Assembly (NCBI RefSeq): GCF_900155945.1
Contig: NZ_FTMN01000001.1
Location: 1 to 64,000 of the forward strand
Length of the DNA: 64,000 nt
Source of the DNA: Marinobacterium stanieri
GTDB taxonomy: Bacteria > Pseudomonadota > Gammaproteobacteria > Pseudomonadales > Balneatricaceae
Direction: 5' to 3'
Made by a program: the position numbers and the translations under genes. This document shows, one piece after another, positions 44,883 to 55,698 of the stretch (positions within the stretch are counted from its first letter, which is position 1; each line of letters opens with the position of its first letter). The notes below the pieces were generated by a model that saw only the letters and a program-made list of their open reading frames with translations, had not been told where the DNA came from and searched no databases.

Positions 44883-46568
44883 CTAGTGAAACACGCGCTT
44901 CGCCTCTCCCTGACGCTGACGCGCCTGCCAGTTGTCATCCATGATGACAGGTGCATCAGAAGGTGGCAGGGGCTCCTTGCCCCGGATAAGATCAGCAGCA
45001 CGCTCCGCGACCATGATGGTGGGCGCATTGAGGTTGCCGTTGGGTATGGTCGGGAAGATGGACGAGTCCACTACCCGTAAATTGTTGATGCCATGGACCC
45101 GCGTTTCCGGGTCAACCACAGCCAGCGCATCCGTACCCATCTTGCAGGAGCAGGATGGATGGTAGGCACTCTCCACAGCCTGACGCACAAAGGCATCAAT
45201 CTGCTCGTCGTCTTTGATATCTTCACCGGGCTGAATTTCGGCGCCACGGTAGGCATCCATCGCCGGCTGGTTAATGATTTCTCGTGTCAGGCGTACACAA
45301 TCCCGGAAGCCTTCGCGATCAGCCTCATGCTCCAGGTAGTTGAAGCGAATACGCGGTGCCTGCTTCGGATCAGCGGAGGTTACATGAACAAAACCTCGGC
45401 TTTTCGGCTTGTTATGGCCGATATGCAGCTGGAAGCCATCACCGGAAAAGGCCTCACGACCGTCGTAGCGCATGGCCGCCGGCAGGAAGTGATACTGCAG
45501 ATCCGGCCACTCCACTCCAGCCTTTGAGCGAATAAATCCACAGGACTCAAAATGATTGGTAGCACCAAGACCATCCTTTTTCAGAATCCAGCGCACACCG
45601 ATCTTGAGCTTGTTCCACCAGTCCAATTTACGGTTGAGTGAAACCGGCTTGTTGCAGCGGAACTGGAAATAAAATTCCAGGTGATCCTGCAGGTTTTCAC
45701 CTACGCCCGGCAGCGCATGCTTCACCTCGATGCCAGCCTGTTCCAGTACCTCGGGGTTACCAATGCCGGAGAGCTGCAACAGGTGAGGTGAGCCGATAGA
45801 GCCGGCAGACAGAATCACTTCCTGCGAAGCCTTGGCCTCATGCACCTTGCCGCCCTGCTCAAAACGGACACCGGTCGCCGTTTTTCCATCCAGTAGCACC
45901 TGGTGTACCAGTGCATGGGTCACCACTTTCAGGTTCGGGCGCTCCATGGCCGGGCGCAGATAGGCATTCGCGGTAGACCAGCGACGCCCATGCTTGACGG
46001 TCATATGCATGGGGCCAAAGCCTTCCTGCTGAGCGCCGTTATAGTCAGCCGTCGTGAAGTAACCGGCATCCTGTCCCGCATCCACAAATGCCTGGTACAG
46101 GGGGTTCTGCATGTTGTTGCCGTTATTGACACCCAAGGGGCCATCTTCGCCACGGTAAGCATCACCACCAAAGGCCCAGCTTTCTGCCTTTTTGAAGTAC
46201 GGCAGCACATTGGAATATTGCCAACCGGTGGCCCCTTCGCTGTCCCACTCATCAAAATCACGGGCATGGCCACGTACATACACCATGCCATTGATAGATG
46301 AGGAACCGCCCAGCACTTTGCCCCGCGGGCAATGCATGCGACGGTTATCCAGGAAAGGCTCGGGCTCGGTTTCAAACTGCCAGGCGTATTTTTCAGTATT
46401 CATCGGAATCGACAATGCCGTCGGCATCTGGATAAAGATGCTCTTGTCACTGCCTCCGGTCTCCAGCAAAAGCACACTGAAACGACCGTCTTCCGTCAAG
46501 CGATTGGCCAGCACGCAACCTGCGGAACCGGCGCCCACAATGATGTAATCGTATTGTGTTTCTTTCAT
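44883..46568 (-). CDS. betA: Choline dehydrogenase BetA
   Basis: GMC-family FAD enzyme that oxidises choline to betaine aldehyde at the membrane. The FAD-binding start [17 protein letters not shown], the GMC signature 1 ([19 protein letters not shown]) and [17 protein letters not shown] are all present, as are the catalytic His residues near the end ([22 protein letters not shown]). 561 residues, standard length. In operon betI-betB-betA. Confidence 0.96.
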   Translation of the reverse strand: MKETQYDYIIVGAGSAGCVLANRLTEDGRFSVLLLETGGSDKSIFIQMPTALSIPMNTEKYAWQFETEPEPFLDNRRMHCPRGKVLGGSSSINGMVYVRGHARDFDEWDSEGATGWQYSNVLPYFKKAESWAFGGDAYRGEDGPLGVNNGNNMQNPLYQAFVDAGQDAGYFTTADYNGAQQEGFGPMHMTVKHGRRWSTANAYLRPAMERPNLKVVTHALVHQVLLDGKTATGVRFEQGGKVHEAKASQEVILSAGSIGSPHLLQLSGIGNPEVLEQAGIEVKHALPGVGENLQDHLEFYFQFRCNKPVSLNRKLDWWNKLKIGVRWILKKDGLGATNHFESCGFIRSKAGVEWPDLQYHFLPAAMRYDGREAFSGDGFQLHIGHNKPKSRGFVHVTSADPKQAPRIRFNYLEHEADREGFRDCVRLTREIINQPAMDAYRGAEIQPGEDIKDDEQIDAFVRQAVESAYHPSCSCKMGTDALAVVDPETRVHGINNLRVVDSSIFPTIPNGNLNAPTIMVAERAADLIRGKEPLPPSDAPVIMDDNWQARQRQGEAKRVFH

Positions 46569-46595
46569 CTAGGGTCTCCGCTTTGAGGTGCTGAA

Positions 46596-48065
46596 TTAAA
46601 AGGGTGCGTCGATATCCTGCATGCCCACATACACCGCCTTGATCTGGGTGTAGTGGTCCAGGGTCACGCGTCCGTTTTCACGACCGATACCGGACAGCTT
46701 GTAACCACCCACCGGCATTTCAGCAGGTGAAGCACCGTAGCTGTTGATCCAGCAGATTCCTGCCTGAATACGATGAATAATGCGATGCGCACGGCGCAGA
46801 TCGTTGGTGAACACGGCTGCAGCCAGTCCGGTGTCCGTATTGTTGGCGCGTGCAATCACTTCGTCTTCGTCATCGAAGATCAGCACCGACATCACCGGGC
46901 CAAAGATCTCTTCCTTCACGATGGTCATGTCGTCAGAGCAGTCGGTGAAGATGGTAGGCTGCACGAAGTAGCCGCCTGTGCAGGAGTCCGGCGAGAAGGC
47001 CTCACCACCACAGGCCAGGGTTGCCCCCTCTTCCAGGCCCTTGGCGATATAGCTCATCACCAGATCGCGATGCTTTGCCGAGATCAGCGCGCCAAAGTTG
47101 GTGTCAGGGTCCATGGGGTCACCCGCCTTGATGTTGTTGGCGGTCCGCTCCAGTAGACGCTCCATGAAATGCGGGTAAATGGCCTTGTGCACAAACACAC
47201 GGGTACCGTTGGTGCAGATCTCGCCCTGAGTGTAGAAGTTACCCACCATCGCGGCCGAAACGGCATTTTCCAGATCGGCATCTTCAAACACGATCAACGG
47301 GGATTTGCCGCCCAGCTCCATGGTTACATCTTTCAAGGAAGAAGCCGCCGCGGCCATCACTTTCTGACCGGTGCCCACTTCGCCCGTGAACGAAACCTTG
47401 GCAATCGCCGGCTCATGTGTGAGCCAGCTGCCAACCTCGGCCGCGCCCTGCACGACGTTAAACACGCCAGCAGGCACACCCGCTTCAATGAAAATCTCTG
47501 CCAGTTTGACGGCACCCAGCGGCGTTTCTTCCGAGGGTTTGAAGATCATGGCATTGCCGCAGGCCAGCGCCGGGGCCGATTTCCAGCAAGCGATCTGCAG
47601 CGGGTAGTTCCAGGCACCGATACCGGCACAAATACCCAGCGGTTCGCGGCGGGTATAGTAAAAATCGCCACCCAAATCCTGCTGATTGCCTTCGATGGAA
47701 GGCGCCAGCCCGGCAAAAAACTCAATCGCATCCGCCCCGGTCACCACATCGACCGCTTCCGCTTCCTGCATCGGCTTGCCGGTATCACGCACCTCAATAG
47801 CCGCCAGCTCATCATTGCGTTCACGCAACAAGGCCACCGCTTTCAACAGAATCCGACTGCGCTCCATGCCACTCATGGCAGACCACTGAGCAAAGCCTTC
47901 GCGAGCACTCTCAATCGCGGCCTGCTGAACGGATTCGCAGGCCACTTCGACTTCGTAAATCACTTCAGCCGTTGCGGGGTTAACCACCGGGAAGGTCTGG
48001 CCGCTGGTGTTAGCCAGGAAACGTCCGTGAACAAAGTTCTGAATGCGTGGAAGCGTGTGGGACAT
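46596..48065 (-). CDS. betB: Betaine aldehyde dehydrogenase BetB
   Basis: NAD(P)-dependent aldehyde dehydrogenase that completes glycine-betaine synthesis. Catalytic Glu in [16 protein letters not shown] and Cys in [16 protein letters not shown] are visible; the ending [11 protein letters not shown] is typical of BetB. 489 residues. It lies 27 bases upstream of betA and 21 downstream of betI. Confidence 0.96.
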   Translation of the reverse strand: MSHTLPRIQNFVHGRFLANTSGQTFPVVNPATAEVIYEVEVACESVQQAAIESAREGFAQWSAMSGMERSRILLKAVALLRERNDELAAIEVRDTGKPMQEAEAVDVVTGADAIEFFAGLAPSIEGNQQDLGGDFYYTRREPLGICAGIGAWNYPLQIACWKSAPALACGNAMIFKPSEETPLGAVKLAEIFIEAGVPAGVFNVVQGAAEVGSWLTHEPAIAKVSFTGEVGTGQKVMAAAASSLKDVTMELGGKSPLIVFEDADLENAVSAAMVGNFYTQGEICTNGTRVFVHKAIYPHFMERLLERTANNIKAGDPMDPDTNFGALISAKHRDLVMSYIAKGLEEGATLACGGEAFSPDSCTGGYFVQPTIFTDCSDDMTIVKEEIFGPVMSVLIFDDEDEVIARANNTDTGLAAAVFTNDLRRAHRIIHRIQAGICWINSYGASPAEMPVGGYKLSGIGRENGRVTLDHYTQIKAVYVGMQDIDAPF

Positions 48066-48086
48066 AAAAAACCGTCAAACCTCAGA

Positions 48087-48701
48087 TTAAGAATTCGTCT
48101 TGCTTGCCTGCGCACGTGCCTGGGCCAGGCTTTCCTGCACAAAGCGCTTACACAGGCGCTCACCTGCTTCAAAGTTTTCCTGCGGATCCAGACTCAAGGC
48201 ACTGCGCAGCCAGAAACCGTCAATCATCGCAGCCGTTTGCCGGGCAGCAGCCGTGGCTTCATCAGGCGCCATCACCTGAGCAAATGAATAACGCAGGTTG
48301 CTGTACAAGCGTGCGTTATTGATCTGCTGCAGCCGTTTCAAGCCAGGCTCATGCATTGCCCGAGCCCAGAAGCTGAGCCAGGTTTTGGCCGCCAGCGCCG
48401 AACGCTGAAATTCGGAGAAGTTGGACTCGATAATGCAGTTGAGTCGCTGCTCCGGAGTGCCATCGTTATTGGCCATGCGAACACGCAGCTCCTTGCCCAA
48501 CTGATCCAGCAGATGACGCAAGGCCGCTTCAATCAAACCCTGCTTGCCACCGAAGTAATGGCTGATGATGCCGGAGGACAGACCCGCCCTTTTGCTGATA
48601 CTGACGATGGTCGTGTTCTGCATTCCCAGCTCGGCAATCGACTCCATGGCGGCGTCGATCAGTTGCTGTTTGCGGGTATCCTTAACTCCGATTTTTGGCA
48701 T
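48087..48701 (-). CDS. betI: Choline-responsive repressor BetI
   Basis: TetR-family regulator of betaine synthesis. The HTH is at residues 28-50 (IVSISKRAGLSSGIISHYF), and the start MPKIGVKDTRKQQLIDA matches E. coli BetI closely, so ATG 48701 is preferred over the in-frame start at 48737, which would place the operator inside the gene. Binding is relieved by choline. Its own operator palindrome lies 24 bases upstream. Confidence 0.95.
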   Translation of the reverse strand: MPKIGVKDTRKQQLIDAAMESIAELGMQNTTIVSISKRAGLSSGIISHYFGGKQGLIEAALRHLLDQLGKELRVRMANNDGTPEQRLNCIIESNFSEFQRSALAAKTWLSFWARAMHEPGLKRLQQINNARLYSNLRYSFAQVMAPDEATAAARQTAAMIDGFWLRSALSLDPQENFEAGERLCKRFVQESLAQARAQASKTNS

Positions 48702-48720
48702 GGCGAGGGCACCAATTTTT

Positions 48721-48742
48721 ATTGATTGAACGTTCAATTAAT
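48721..48742. promoter_or_regulatory. BetI operator palindrome
   Basis: ATTGAACGTTCAAT (48725-48738) is a perfect 14-bp palindrome, extended to 22 bp with one mismatched pair. It matches the ATTGAACGTTCAAT core known for BetI sites and lies directly before betI. Confidence 0.88.
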
Positions 48743-48856
48743 AAAAATACTAACCAATCTCCGATCGGGTTACAACACCTGATCGGAAAAGCGAATTGAG
48801 AGAAAGAAGGATAATTGGAAGAAAATCGCGAATTTTAGACGCTAATGAGCGATTTC

Positions 48857-49357
48857 TTATTTACTGGAAAGATCCTTGCGCATCAGGCATCGCGGCAGGC
48901 TTTGCCCACGCACCTGAACGACTTCACGCTTCACCACCTCAAAACCGAATCGTTTGAAAAAAGGTTCGGCTGTCAGGCTGACATGTGCATGCAGAGCGTT
49001 CAGATCCAGGCGTTGCGCCTGGAGCTCGATATGGACCATCAAGCGCGTGCCCACACCCTTTCCTTGAGCCTGCCAATGGCAAAAGAAGTGATCGATGAGA
49101 CCATCGGGCTGCACATCCGCATAACCCAGAATACGGCCCGACTGCTCAACGATGAAAGGACGGTTATGATCGAGCAGCGCCTGCCAATCCAGAGGATCTA
49201 TGTCCTCAGATGCCCAGGCTTCAACCTGAGCAGCCGAGTAGTCACGCCGGTTTACCCGACGCACCGTATCAAAGAACAGTCGCCACAGGGCTGGTGCATC
49301 TTCGGGTTGGTAACCCCTGAGATGCACCTCCCCCTCAGTTAAAAGCGACCGCACCAT
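48857..49357 (-). CDS. GNAT-family N-acetyltransferase
   Basis: A single GNAT domain with the acetyl-CoA loop WQAQGKGVGTRLMVHIE (motif A) and the late FFKRFGFEVVKREV (motif B). The substrate is unknown. Start ATG 49357 or 49360; the gene begins at the tamB stop (ATGATGG), so it is probably translated with tamB/tamA. Confidence 0.88.
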   Translation of the reverse strand: MVRSLLTEGEVHLRGYQPEDAPALWRLFFDTVRRVNRRDYSAAQVEAWASEDIDPLDWQALLDHNRPFIVEQSGRILGYADVQPDGLIDHFFCHWQAQGKGVGTRLMVHIELQAQRLDLNALHAHVSLTAEPFFKRFGFEVVKREVVQVRGQSLPRCLMRKDLSSK

Positions 49358-52300
49358 CAACGCTCAAAAGTGTAGAGAATATCGCCACCGCTACCCAGCT
49401 CGCTGCTTTGCGCTTCAACGCGCCAGGTATCGGTCAGCGTATACTTGAGACTCAGAGTATTCACCGCATCCATCACGCCAATGCCATAGCGCAGATAAAG
49501 TCGCGGCGACAGGTATTTACCGATGAAGAAGGACGAGCCCTCCTCCTGATCGTTACTGTCGAAGCCCAGCTCATCAAGGGTCAGTGATTCACGCAGATTA
49601 TCGGTAATGCGATTGCCACCGGCCATACTCATCGACAGGGCCATACGCGTCAGCATTTCCTGTTCGGAGGATGAGCTTTCGCCGGGAGCCTTACCCAACA
49701 GCAGGTAAGACAGCACGCTGCTGTCCGGCATGGCCGGCTCGCCATAGAGCTCCATGCGCGGTTCTCTCAACGTGCCATTCACATTGGCGCCGACAATCAC
49801 ATCTTCCACTTCCCGGCCGATACGCAGATCCAGCCCGGGGTTATCGACAGGGCCACCGGTAAACACCAGACTACCGCGACGAATCTCAAGATCCTGCGCA
49901 TAAAGGCGGTACTGGCCACTTTCAACCTGGATACTGCCGCTAGCGCGCGTGGCCTTGCCCGGCGATTCCAGCAGTTGCAGTTTCCCCAGCAGGCGCCCTT
50001 CAAAGCCCAGGGCATCAACGCGCACATCATCGCCAAGGATCACATCCAGCTCAGCGAAGACCGGCACGACCGGTTCCGAGTTCAAAGGCTCACCATCCTC
50101 GACAATGACCACATCCTTGTTCGGCGCAACCGCGCTTTCCTTGGATTCAGGAGTTGCAATGAGGGCGTGCGGAATCGTCAGCGAACCTCCCAGGCGAATG
50201 GCCTGAGGAGTCAGGCTCAGGTTCAGATCCGGACTGATCTCGACCTGCGCCACATTGGTGTTCATCGCTTCAAATTTATCACCAGCCAATGTCAGCAGGC
50301 CTTCCTTCTGCGCCAGGTTGTAACGCCCATCCAGCTTCAGCTCACCTTCACCGGAACCGAACAGGCCGGAAAACTCAAGTGATTCGCCGTTATTGACCGG
50401 GCGCACACTCAGTTCCAGCGGATTCAGCAACAAACCTGCTGCCGGCACCTCCACGTTGCCGTCGGTAAAGGCCAACTCACCGTTAATCACCGGAGCGGAC
50501 AGGCTGCCAGACAGCCCGAAATCGGCATTTAACTGCCCTTGCATGTTTTGCACATCGGGCACGACCACCTCGATCAGACTCAGGTCCGTAGCAGACAGAG
50601 CCAGCTGACCTTTCAGGGTCTGAGCACCACTGAGCCCGGCCACATCCACATTCAATCCCAGCTCACCTTTCACCACTGAGAGTTCGGTATTGGCTTCCGC
50701 CCTGAGACGGTCTTCAGCCAGGCGCGCCTGTATACGTATCGGCTCCAGCGGCAGAGACTGCTCACTGGCCGCCGGGGTCAACTTGCCGGCCGTCGTGGTG
50801 AGCTCCGCATCCAGTTCAGGCTGGCCGCCCGGAGACTGTTTGAAAGCGATCTGTGCAGATAGACGAGGTGTCAGCTCAGCCCCCTGCAAAAAGGGCTCAA
50901 GCAGGGACAGCGCCAACTCATCCAGACTGATCTTAGCCTGGGTTTGTCCGGCAAAAGTACCGGCCGCATCGACACAGAGCCCGCCACCCTTGGTTTGTTC
51001 ATCAAGGCACAGGGACTCCAGCTTGAAATCCTGCGAAGAAAGCGACAAAGGTGCCGAGCCTGTTGAACGCCAGTGACTCAAGGGCTGAGGCTTGGCATCC
51101 AGCAGACTGATCTGCCCCTGCCAAATTTGCTGCTCGGCCTGCCAACCACCATCAAGCGCCAGTTCCAACTGACCGGTGCTGGCATCCACATCCAGCCTGA
51201 GCTGATGCTGTTCCGGCTGCCCGGTCAATTTGAGATTCAGGCTGGACACCAGTTGCCCGGCCGCCTCCAACTGCTGCAAACGCAGATCAGCGCGCCAGTC
51301 CTTTTGTCCGGACAGGTCGATCTCAACCGGCCCCTGCAGCTGTTGCAGGCTGAGCTGATCAGCATAGCGGACGCCCTGAACCTGTACCCTGGCACTGACA
51401 GACGGCGTTGTCAGCGGCCCACTAACCTGCCCCTCCAGCTTCACGCTACCGGCGGCATCGGGCAGCAACGCTGCCAGGTCCGGCGCATTGACACGCCAAC
51501 CGAGATCGAGCGTCTGCAGGCTGACCTGACCATCCGCTTCGGCATCCGCACCGGCATAATTCAGCTTGATGGCATCCAGCTGCCAGGACTCAAGATCGCC
51601 ACTGACTTTGCCGCTCAGGCTCACCGGCTCATTGCGCAGCTGGCCATCAAGGCGCGCTATATCCAACACCAAATCGGTCGTATCAGCCAGATTGACCTCA
51701 CCGCTCAACGCCAGCCCCAACTGGCCGGGCCACTCGGGTTGTACCAGTGAAGGGTCGATACCGCTGGCATCGAGCTGATACTGGACTTGCAAAACTTCAG
51801 CCAGACCCAGCTGGGCCGCGAGGTTGAGCTGAGTATCGGCTTGTTGCAGGCTCACATCCGCCGATGCTGTTCGCTCTGCGCCGACAAAATCTGCATTCAG
51901 GTCCAGTTGGAAGGGTTTGCTTTCCTGCCAGTGACCAGGTGTCCACCAGTCCTCTATCCGACCGCTGACGCGGCCCTGCAGCCGACTGAGAAACTGTTGT
52001 GACGGATCGGTCCAACCCGACAGGTTAACCCGGCTCTCGGCCTGGTTGACCTCAAGGCTGTCCAGCACAACACGGTTGGCTTCCGAGTGAGCCTGCAGCG
52101 ACAGGCTGACAGGCGCTGTCACCAATGAGCCCTCCTGCAAAACAGCCACTTCCTCCAGCCTGAGCTGCTCCAGACGGAACTGGAGTGGCAACTCGAAACT
52201 GGGCAGTTCAGGCAGAACGGGGCCGGAGCTCGCTTCGGGCTGAGGTTGCTCACCGGCAGGTGCATGCAGATCCAGCTGAACGCGGCCAAGGCTTATTTCA

Positions 52301-52590
52301 TCGACCTGAAGCTGCTTGTCCAGCAAGGACCAGGGCTGCCAGGTGAACCTGAACTGCTCCAGAGCAAGTGTCTGGCCCGGTAGCGTCAGATCAATCTGAT
52401 CAATTTCCAGCCTGTCGGTCAGCGTCCCCTCTATCCCGTTCAGGGATACCTGAGGCACAAAATCGTCCACCAGCCCGAGCGCAAAACGTGTTCCCGAGGG
52501 CAGGAACAATATGGCTGCCACCATGAGCAGAACGGCGAGAATTACAAACAGCAGGCAGCCCAGGCCCCAGCGTATGATCGGTCGAATCAT
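49357..52590 (-). CDS. tamB: Translocation/assembly module protein TamB
   Basis: Inner-membrane-anchored periplasm-spanning protein of the AsmA-like/DUF490 family, linked to outer-membrane protein assembly and lipid transport. One N-terminal helix (about residues 8-31) precedes roughly 800 residues of repeated beta-strand segments (GQLNADFGLSGSLSAPVINGELAF and similar, quoted in part). The conserved C-terminal DUF490 domain ends in YLSPRLYLRYGIGVMDAVN. 1077 residues against 1259 in E. coli. Overlaps tamA by 4 bases. Confidence 0.93.
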   Translation of the reverse strand: MIRPIIRWGLGCLLFVILAVLLMVAAILFLPSGTRFALGLVDDFVPQVSLNGIEGTLTDRLEIDQIDLTLPGQTLALEQFRFTWQPWSLLDKQLQVDEISLGRVQLDLHAPAGEQPQPEASSGPVLPELPSFELPLQFRLEQLRLEEVAVLQEGSLVTAPVSLSLQAHSEANRVVLDSLEVNQAESRVNLSGWTDPSQQFLSRLQGRVSGRIEDWWTPGHWQESKPFQLDLNADFVGAERTASADVSLQQADTQLNLAAQLGLAEVLQVQYQLDASGIDPSLVQPEWPGQLGLALSGEVNLADTTDLVLDIARLDGQLRNEPVSLSGKVSGDLESWQLDAIKLNYAGADAEADGQVSLQTLDLGWRVNAPDLAALLPDAAGSVKLEGQVSGPLTTPSVSARVQVQGVRYADQLSLQQLQGPVEIDLSGQKDWRADLRLQQLEAAGQLVSSLNLKLTGQPEQHQLRLDVDASTGQLELALDGGWQAEQQIWQGQISLLDAKPQPLSHWRSTGSAPLSLSSQDFKLESLCLDEQTKGGGLCVDAAGTFAGQTQAKISLDELALSLLEPFLQGAELTPRLSAQIAFKQSPGGQPELDAELTTTAGKLTPAASEQSLPLEPIRIQARLAEDRLRAEANTELSVVKGELGLNVDVAGLSGAQTLKGQLALSATDLSLIEVVVPDVQNMQGQLNADFGLSGSLSAPVINGELAFTDGNVEVPAAGLLLNPLELSVRPVNNGESLEFSGLFGSGEGELKLDGRYNLAQKEGLLTLAGDKFEAMNTNVAQVEISPDLNLSLTPQAIRLGGSLTIPHALIATPESKESAVAPNKDVVIVEDGEPLNSEPVVPVFAELDVILGDDVRVDALGFEGRLLGKLQLLESPGKATRASGSIQVESGQYRLYAQDLEIRRGSLVFTGGPVDNPGLDLRIGREVEDVIVGANVNGTLREPRMELYGEPAMPDSSVLSYLLLGKAPGESSSSEQEMLTRMALSMSMAGGNRITDNLRESLTLDELGFDSNDQEEGSSFFIGKYLSPRLYLRYGIGVMDAVNTLSLKYTLTDTWRVEAQSSELGSGGDILYTFER

Positions 52591-54320
52591 AGGTCAGGCC
52601 CCAGCGTGAAATGAAGGCGAACCCCCGAATCTTCCAGCGGCACGGCCAGATCCAAACGAATAGGCCCAATGGGCGACAACCAGCGCGCGCCGACACCGGC
52701 ACCGGTTTTCAAATCCACATCCTTGTCATCAAAGGCATTACCGGCATCAAAAAATGCAGCCACGCGCCATTTATCCTTCACCAGATAGTCAACTTCGACG
52801 CTGGCGGCAGCCAAGTAGCGGCCACCAATCACATCGCCATCCTTACCCTCAGGCCCGAGGGACTGATAATCATAGCCCCGCACGCTCGAATCGCCGCCGG
52901 CATAAAAGCGCAAAGAAGCCGGCAAGTCATCAACGGCATCCACCAGAGTGATGCCCAGCTCGGCACGGGTCAGCAAGCGCCAACGTTCGGCAAAGCTGTC
53001 AACCCGCTTGGTTCGCATATCGAACTGAATCAGGTCTGTATCCGACAGCAAGGCTTCGGATGCGGCCTGAACACCAAGTTCCAGAGAGTACCCCTTGGAC
53101 GTATTCAGCAGGTCGTCAGCCTTGGTGCGACTGAAGCGGGCACTGGGCAAGAGCAAAGTGGAATCACGCTGCTCGCCTTCAAAAATCCATTCTTCCTGCT
53201 GCCACTCCAGGCCCAGCACGCGCTCCCAGTTGGCAAACTGCTTTTGCCAGCTGCCACCGATACCGACGGTGCGGGCATCGATGGTATCCGAGTCTTCATC
53301 TTCCAGTCGTAGTGTCAGGGCAAAGCGGTCTGTGACTGGGTTACTACCGGGTATCAGGTAGGTGGTGTAGAACTCCTGCTTGATTTGGGACATGCGCAGA
53401 CGTGTATCCAGGGAGTGTCCGCGCGTATTGAGCCAGCGGCGAGTCATCCCCAGCTGAATTCGTGCCCCCGTATCGGTGCCGTAACCGGCACCACCGCTGT
53501 ACAGGGTTTGCTTGCGTGGTCCCAGGCCAATGTGGATGGGCACCATGCCGCCCTCACGCTCGTCCAGCAAAGGCCGCACTTCCACATCACCAAAGTAATT
53601 ACTGTCGATCAGATTTCGCTGCAGTGTCACCAGCTGGGCGGTATCGACCGGATCGCCCGATTCAAACGGCAAATAGCGGCGCAACAGCTTTTCGGAGACG
53701 GGCGCATCATCAAAGCGGATATCACCAATGCTGACACGATTGCCGGTGTAATAGACCAACTCAATTTCGGCCCGGTTGGTTTCAGGGAATACCTGAACAA
53801 TGGAGGTTGTGAAGTCCGCATCGTAGTAGCCGCGTTCAGAGGCGCGGGACTGCAATTGGGATTTGAGGGCACTGTAGTCCTGATGCAGGAAAGGGGCACC
53901 TTCCTTAAGTGCACTCTCAGCCAACACCCGCTGCAACTCTTCATCATCCTGCCCGACACCATCCAAAGCCAGGTGAAGCTTGCCAATAACCGTGCGGGGA
54001 CCCGGATTGACCTCATAGGCGGCGAACCAGCTTTCTTCCGGCCCTGTGACAGAAAGTTCGAGGTTCAGCTCAGGGTTGTAGTAGCCAAAGGGTTGCAGTG
54101 CCTGGCGAATTTCCGCTTCTGATTGCCGATGCAGATAGTTAAGCCGACCAGGTCGTGGCAGGGTTTCTTTCTCCAGAGCATCATCAATCGTGAGCATGGC
54201 ACGCACGTTGGCTGCCAGTGGGTCTTCAAGACCACTGAGGCGAAATTCAGCGGCTGATAATACCGAGCTTCCCAGCAGTACAACCAATCCTGCCAGTAGT
54301 TCTCTTCCTTTGTGTTTCAC
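52587..54320 (-). CDS. tamA: Outer-membrane protein TamA
   Basis: Omp85-family barrel with an N-terminal signal peptide (LLAGLVVLLGSSVLSAAEF), three POTRA domains (about residues 25-265) and a 16-strand barrel. The barrel's signature appears as AGGDSSVRGYDYQSLGP (the RGY motif), and the C-terminal strand GVRLHFTLGPDL ends the protein. Partner of TamB. 577 residues, the expected length. Confidence 0.94.
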   Translation of the reverse strand: MKHKGRELLAGLVVLLGSSVLSAAEFRLSGLEDPLAANVRAMLTIDDALEKETLPRPGRLNYLHRQSEAEIRQALQPFGYYNPELNLELSVTGPEESWFAAYEVNPGPRTVIGKLHLALDGVGQDDEELQRVLAESALKEGAPFLHQDYSALKSQLQSRASERGYYDADFTTSIVQVFPETNRAEIELVYYTGNRVSIGDIRFDDAPVSEKLLRRYLPFESGDPVDTAQLVTLQRNLIDSNYFGDVEVRPLLDEREGGMVPIHIGLGPRKQTLYSGGAGYGTDTGARIQLGMTRRWLNTRGHSLDTRLRMSQIKQEFYTTYLIPGSNPVTDRFALTLRLEDEDSDTIDARTVGIGGSWQKQFANWERVLGLEWQQEEWIFEGEQRDSTLLLPSARFSRTKADDLLNTSKGYSLELGVQAASEALLSDTDLIQFDMRTKRVDSFAERWRLLTRAELGITLVDAVDDLPASLRFYAGGDSSVRGYDYQSLGPEGKDGDVIGGRYLAAASVEVDYLVKDKWRVAAFFDAGNAFDDKDVDLKTGAGVGARWLSPIGPIRLDLAVPLEDSGVRLHFTLGPDL

Positions 54321-54410
54321 GTACTCTTGTCCACTCCATTGCTGAAACCGCCAAAACAGGGCCAGTGTAACCGATTGCAGGACCGGGTGTCCGTCCCGGG
54401 GGTTTCAATA

Positions 54411-54433
54411 TTGCTGTTATAGAGTAACATTCA
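54411..54433 (+). promoter_or_regulatory. Zur-box-like palindrome upstream of the zrgA unit
   Basis: TGTTATAGAGTAACA (54415-54429) with TGTTA/TAACA arms fits the core of the gammaproteobacterial Zur site (GAAATGTTATAATATAACATTTC as I recall it). It lies 30-50 bases before the DUF2796 gene. Confidence 0.7.
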
Positions 54434-54460
54434 GCAAACTCTCCAGCTTGAGGCTTTACC

Positions 54461-55018
54461 ATGAACGCTTTGCTGAAATCGCTTCCGCTGTTGCTTGCCA
54501 CCAGCACTGCTCTGGCTGCGCCACACCAGCACGGCCAGGCTTATCTCGACATGGTACTGGAACCTCCGACGCTGCTCATCTCAATCAGTTCCCCACTGGC
54601 CAACCTGACGGGATTTGAGTACCAGCCAGCGACAAAGGAGGAACAATCCCGCTGGGAGCAGGTCAAGCAGGATATGCAAACACCTGACTTACTTATACGC
54701 TTGCCAGAGGATGCAGATTGCTCACTGAGCAGAGTTTTGCTGCAAAGTCCCTTTGCCACTGCCGGGGCCCATGACCACGGTGACCACGGTGACCACGGTG
54801 ACCACGGTGACCACGGTGACCACGGTGACCACCAGCATGCTGATCTGATGGCCGAATATCAGTATGTCTGTGCACGTGCCGAAGCCCTGCGCCAGCTGGA
54901 ACTGCCTATCATGCAAAAATACCCTGATATTGAACGCCTGAGGCTTCAATTCATCGCTCCGGATCGACTGCACCGTATCGACATTAATGCCGGCCAGGGT
55001 CACGTGGAACTGCCATGA
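54461..55018 (+). CDS. zrgA: Periplasmic zinc-binding protein, DUF2796 (ZrgA type)
   Basis: Signal peptide (residues 1-20, ending TALAAPHQHGQA) and a DUF2796 domain. A His/Asp-rich segment of DHG repeats (about residues 103-128) probably binds zinc. ZrgA is part of a second zinc uptake system first described in Vibrio. The DNA behind the repeats is six perfect copies of a 9-mer. The stop overlaps the ABC ATPase start by 4 bases; a Zur-like box lies upstream. Confidence 0.85.
   Translation: MNALLKSLPLLLATSTALAAPHQHGQAYLDMVLEPPTLLISISSPLANLTGFEYQPATKEEQSRWEQVKQDMQTPDLLIRLPEDADCSLSRVLLQSPFATAGAHDHGDHGDHGDHGDHGDHGDHQHADLMAEYQYVCARAEALRQLELPIMQKYPDIERLRLQFIAPDRLHRIDINAGQGHVELP
54773..54826 (+). 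repeat. In-frame tandem repeat, 6 copies of GACCACGGT
   Basis: Fifty-four bases of perfect 9-bp repeats coding for Asp-His-Gly units inside zrgA. Each gain or loss changes the metal-binding segment by three residues without a frameshift. Confidence 0.95.
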
Positions 55019-55698
55019 ATCCGGTCTTGAGCCTTACCGATGTCCGCTTCGCCTGGCCAGAGGGTCCCCAATTAATCAACATAGCTGCTCTGGAGCTCAC
55101 AGCCGGGGATCACCTGTTTATACAAGGGCCTTCCGGCAGCGGTAAAAGCACCCTGCTCAACCTGCTAGGCGGTTTTCTGGCCGGCTATCAGGGCCAGATC
55201 CAGGTCGCCGGACAGGTGATGGCTGAGCTGTCACGGCGCCAGCTGGATCAGCTGAGAGCTGATCGTCTGGGCATATTATTCCAACAGTTTAACCTGCTGC
55301 CCTATCTTGACCTGATCGAAAACGTCAGCCTGCCCTGCCGCTTCTCCAAAGCCCGCAGCGAGAATGCCAAAGCACGCAGTGGCTCGTTGCATCAAGAGGC
55401 GGAGCGGTTGTTGCAAAGACTGGGTCTGGATGTCTTGGCGCTTGGCAAACGCCCAATCACCCAGCTATCCATTGGCCAGCAGCAGCGTGTGGCCGCCGCC
55501 CGTGCCCTGATTGGCTCGCCGTCTCTAATCATAGCCGATGAACCCACCTCGGCACTGGACTCACACCACCGTGATCTGTTTATCGAACTGCTGCTGGAAG
55601 AGAGCGCCCAGTGCGGCAGCTCCTTGGTATTGGTCAGCCACGACCCGGCCCTGGCTTCCTTCTTCAGCCATCATCTCAGCCTTGAGGCCCAGCCCTGA
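55015..55698 (+). CDS. ABC transporter ATP-binding protein (LolD/MacB-like)
   Basis: Walker A GPSGSGKSTLLNLLGG, signature LSIGQQQRVAAARALIG and Walker B SLIIADEPTSALD are all intact in 227 residues. Subfamily matches partners of FtsX-type permeases rather than classical ZnuC. It lies between zrgA and its permease with overlapping stop/start codons, so it probably forms the ZrgB-like ATPase of this zinc unit. Confidence 0.92.
   Translation: MNPVLSLTDVRFAWPEGPQLINIAALELTAGDHLFIQGPSGSGKSTLLNLLGGFLAGYQGQIQVAGQVMAELSRRQLDQLRADRLGILFQQFNLLPYLDLIENVSLPCRFSKARSENAKARSGSLHQEAERLLQRLGLDVLALGKRPITQLSIGQQQRVAAARALIGSPSLIIADEPTSALDSHHRDLFIELLLEESAQCGSSLVLVSHDPALASFFSHHLSLEAQP

Noticed and set aside
54773-54826. 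9-bp repeats as CRISPR-like or regulatory sites
   Set aside because: They are in-frame codons of a His-rich segment in a secreted zinc-binding protein.
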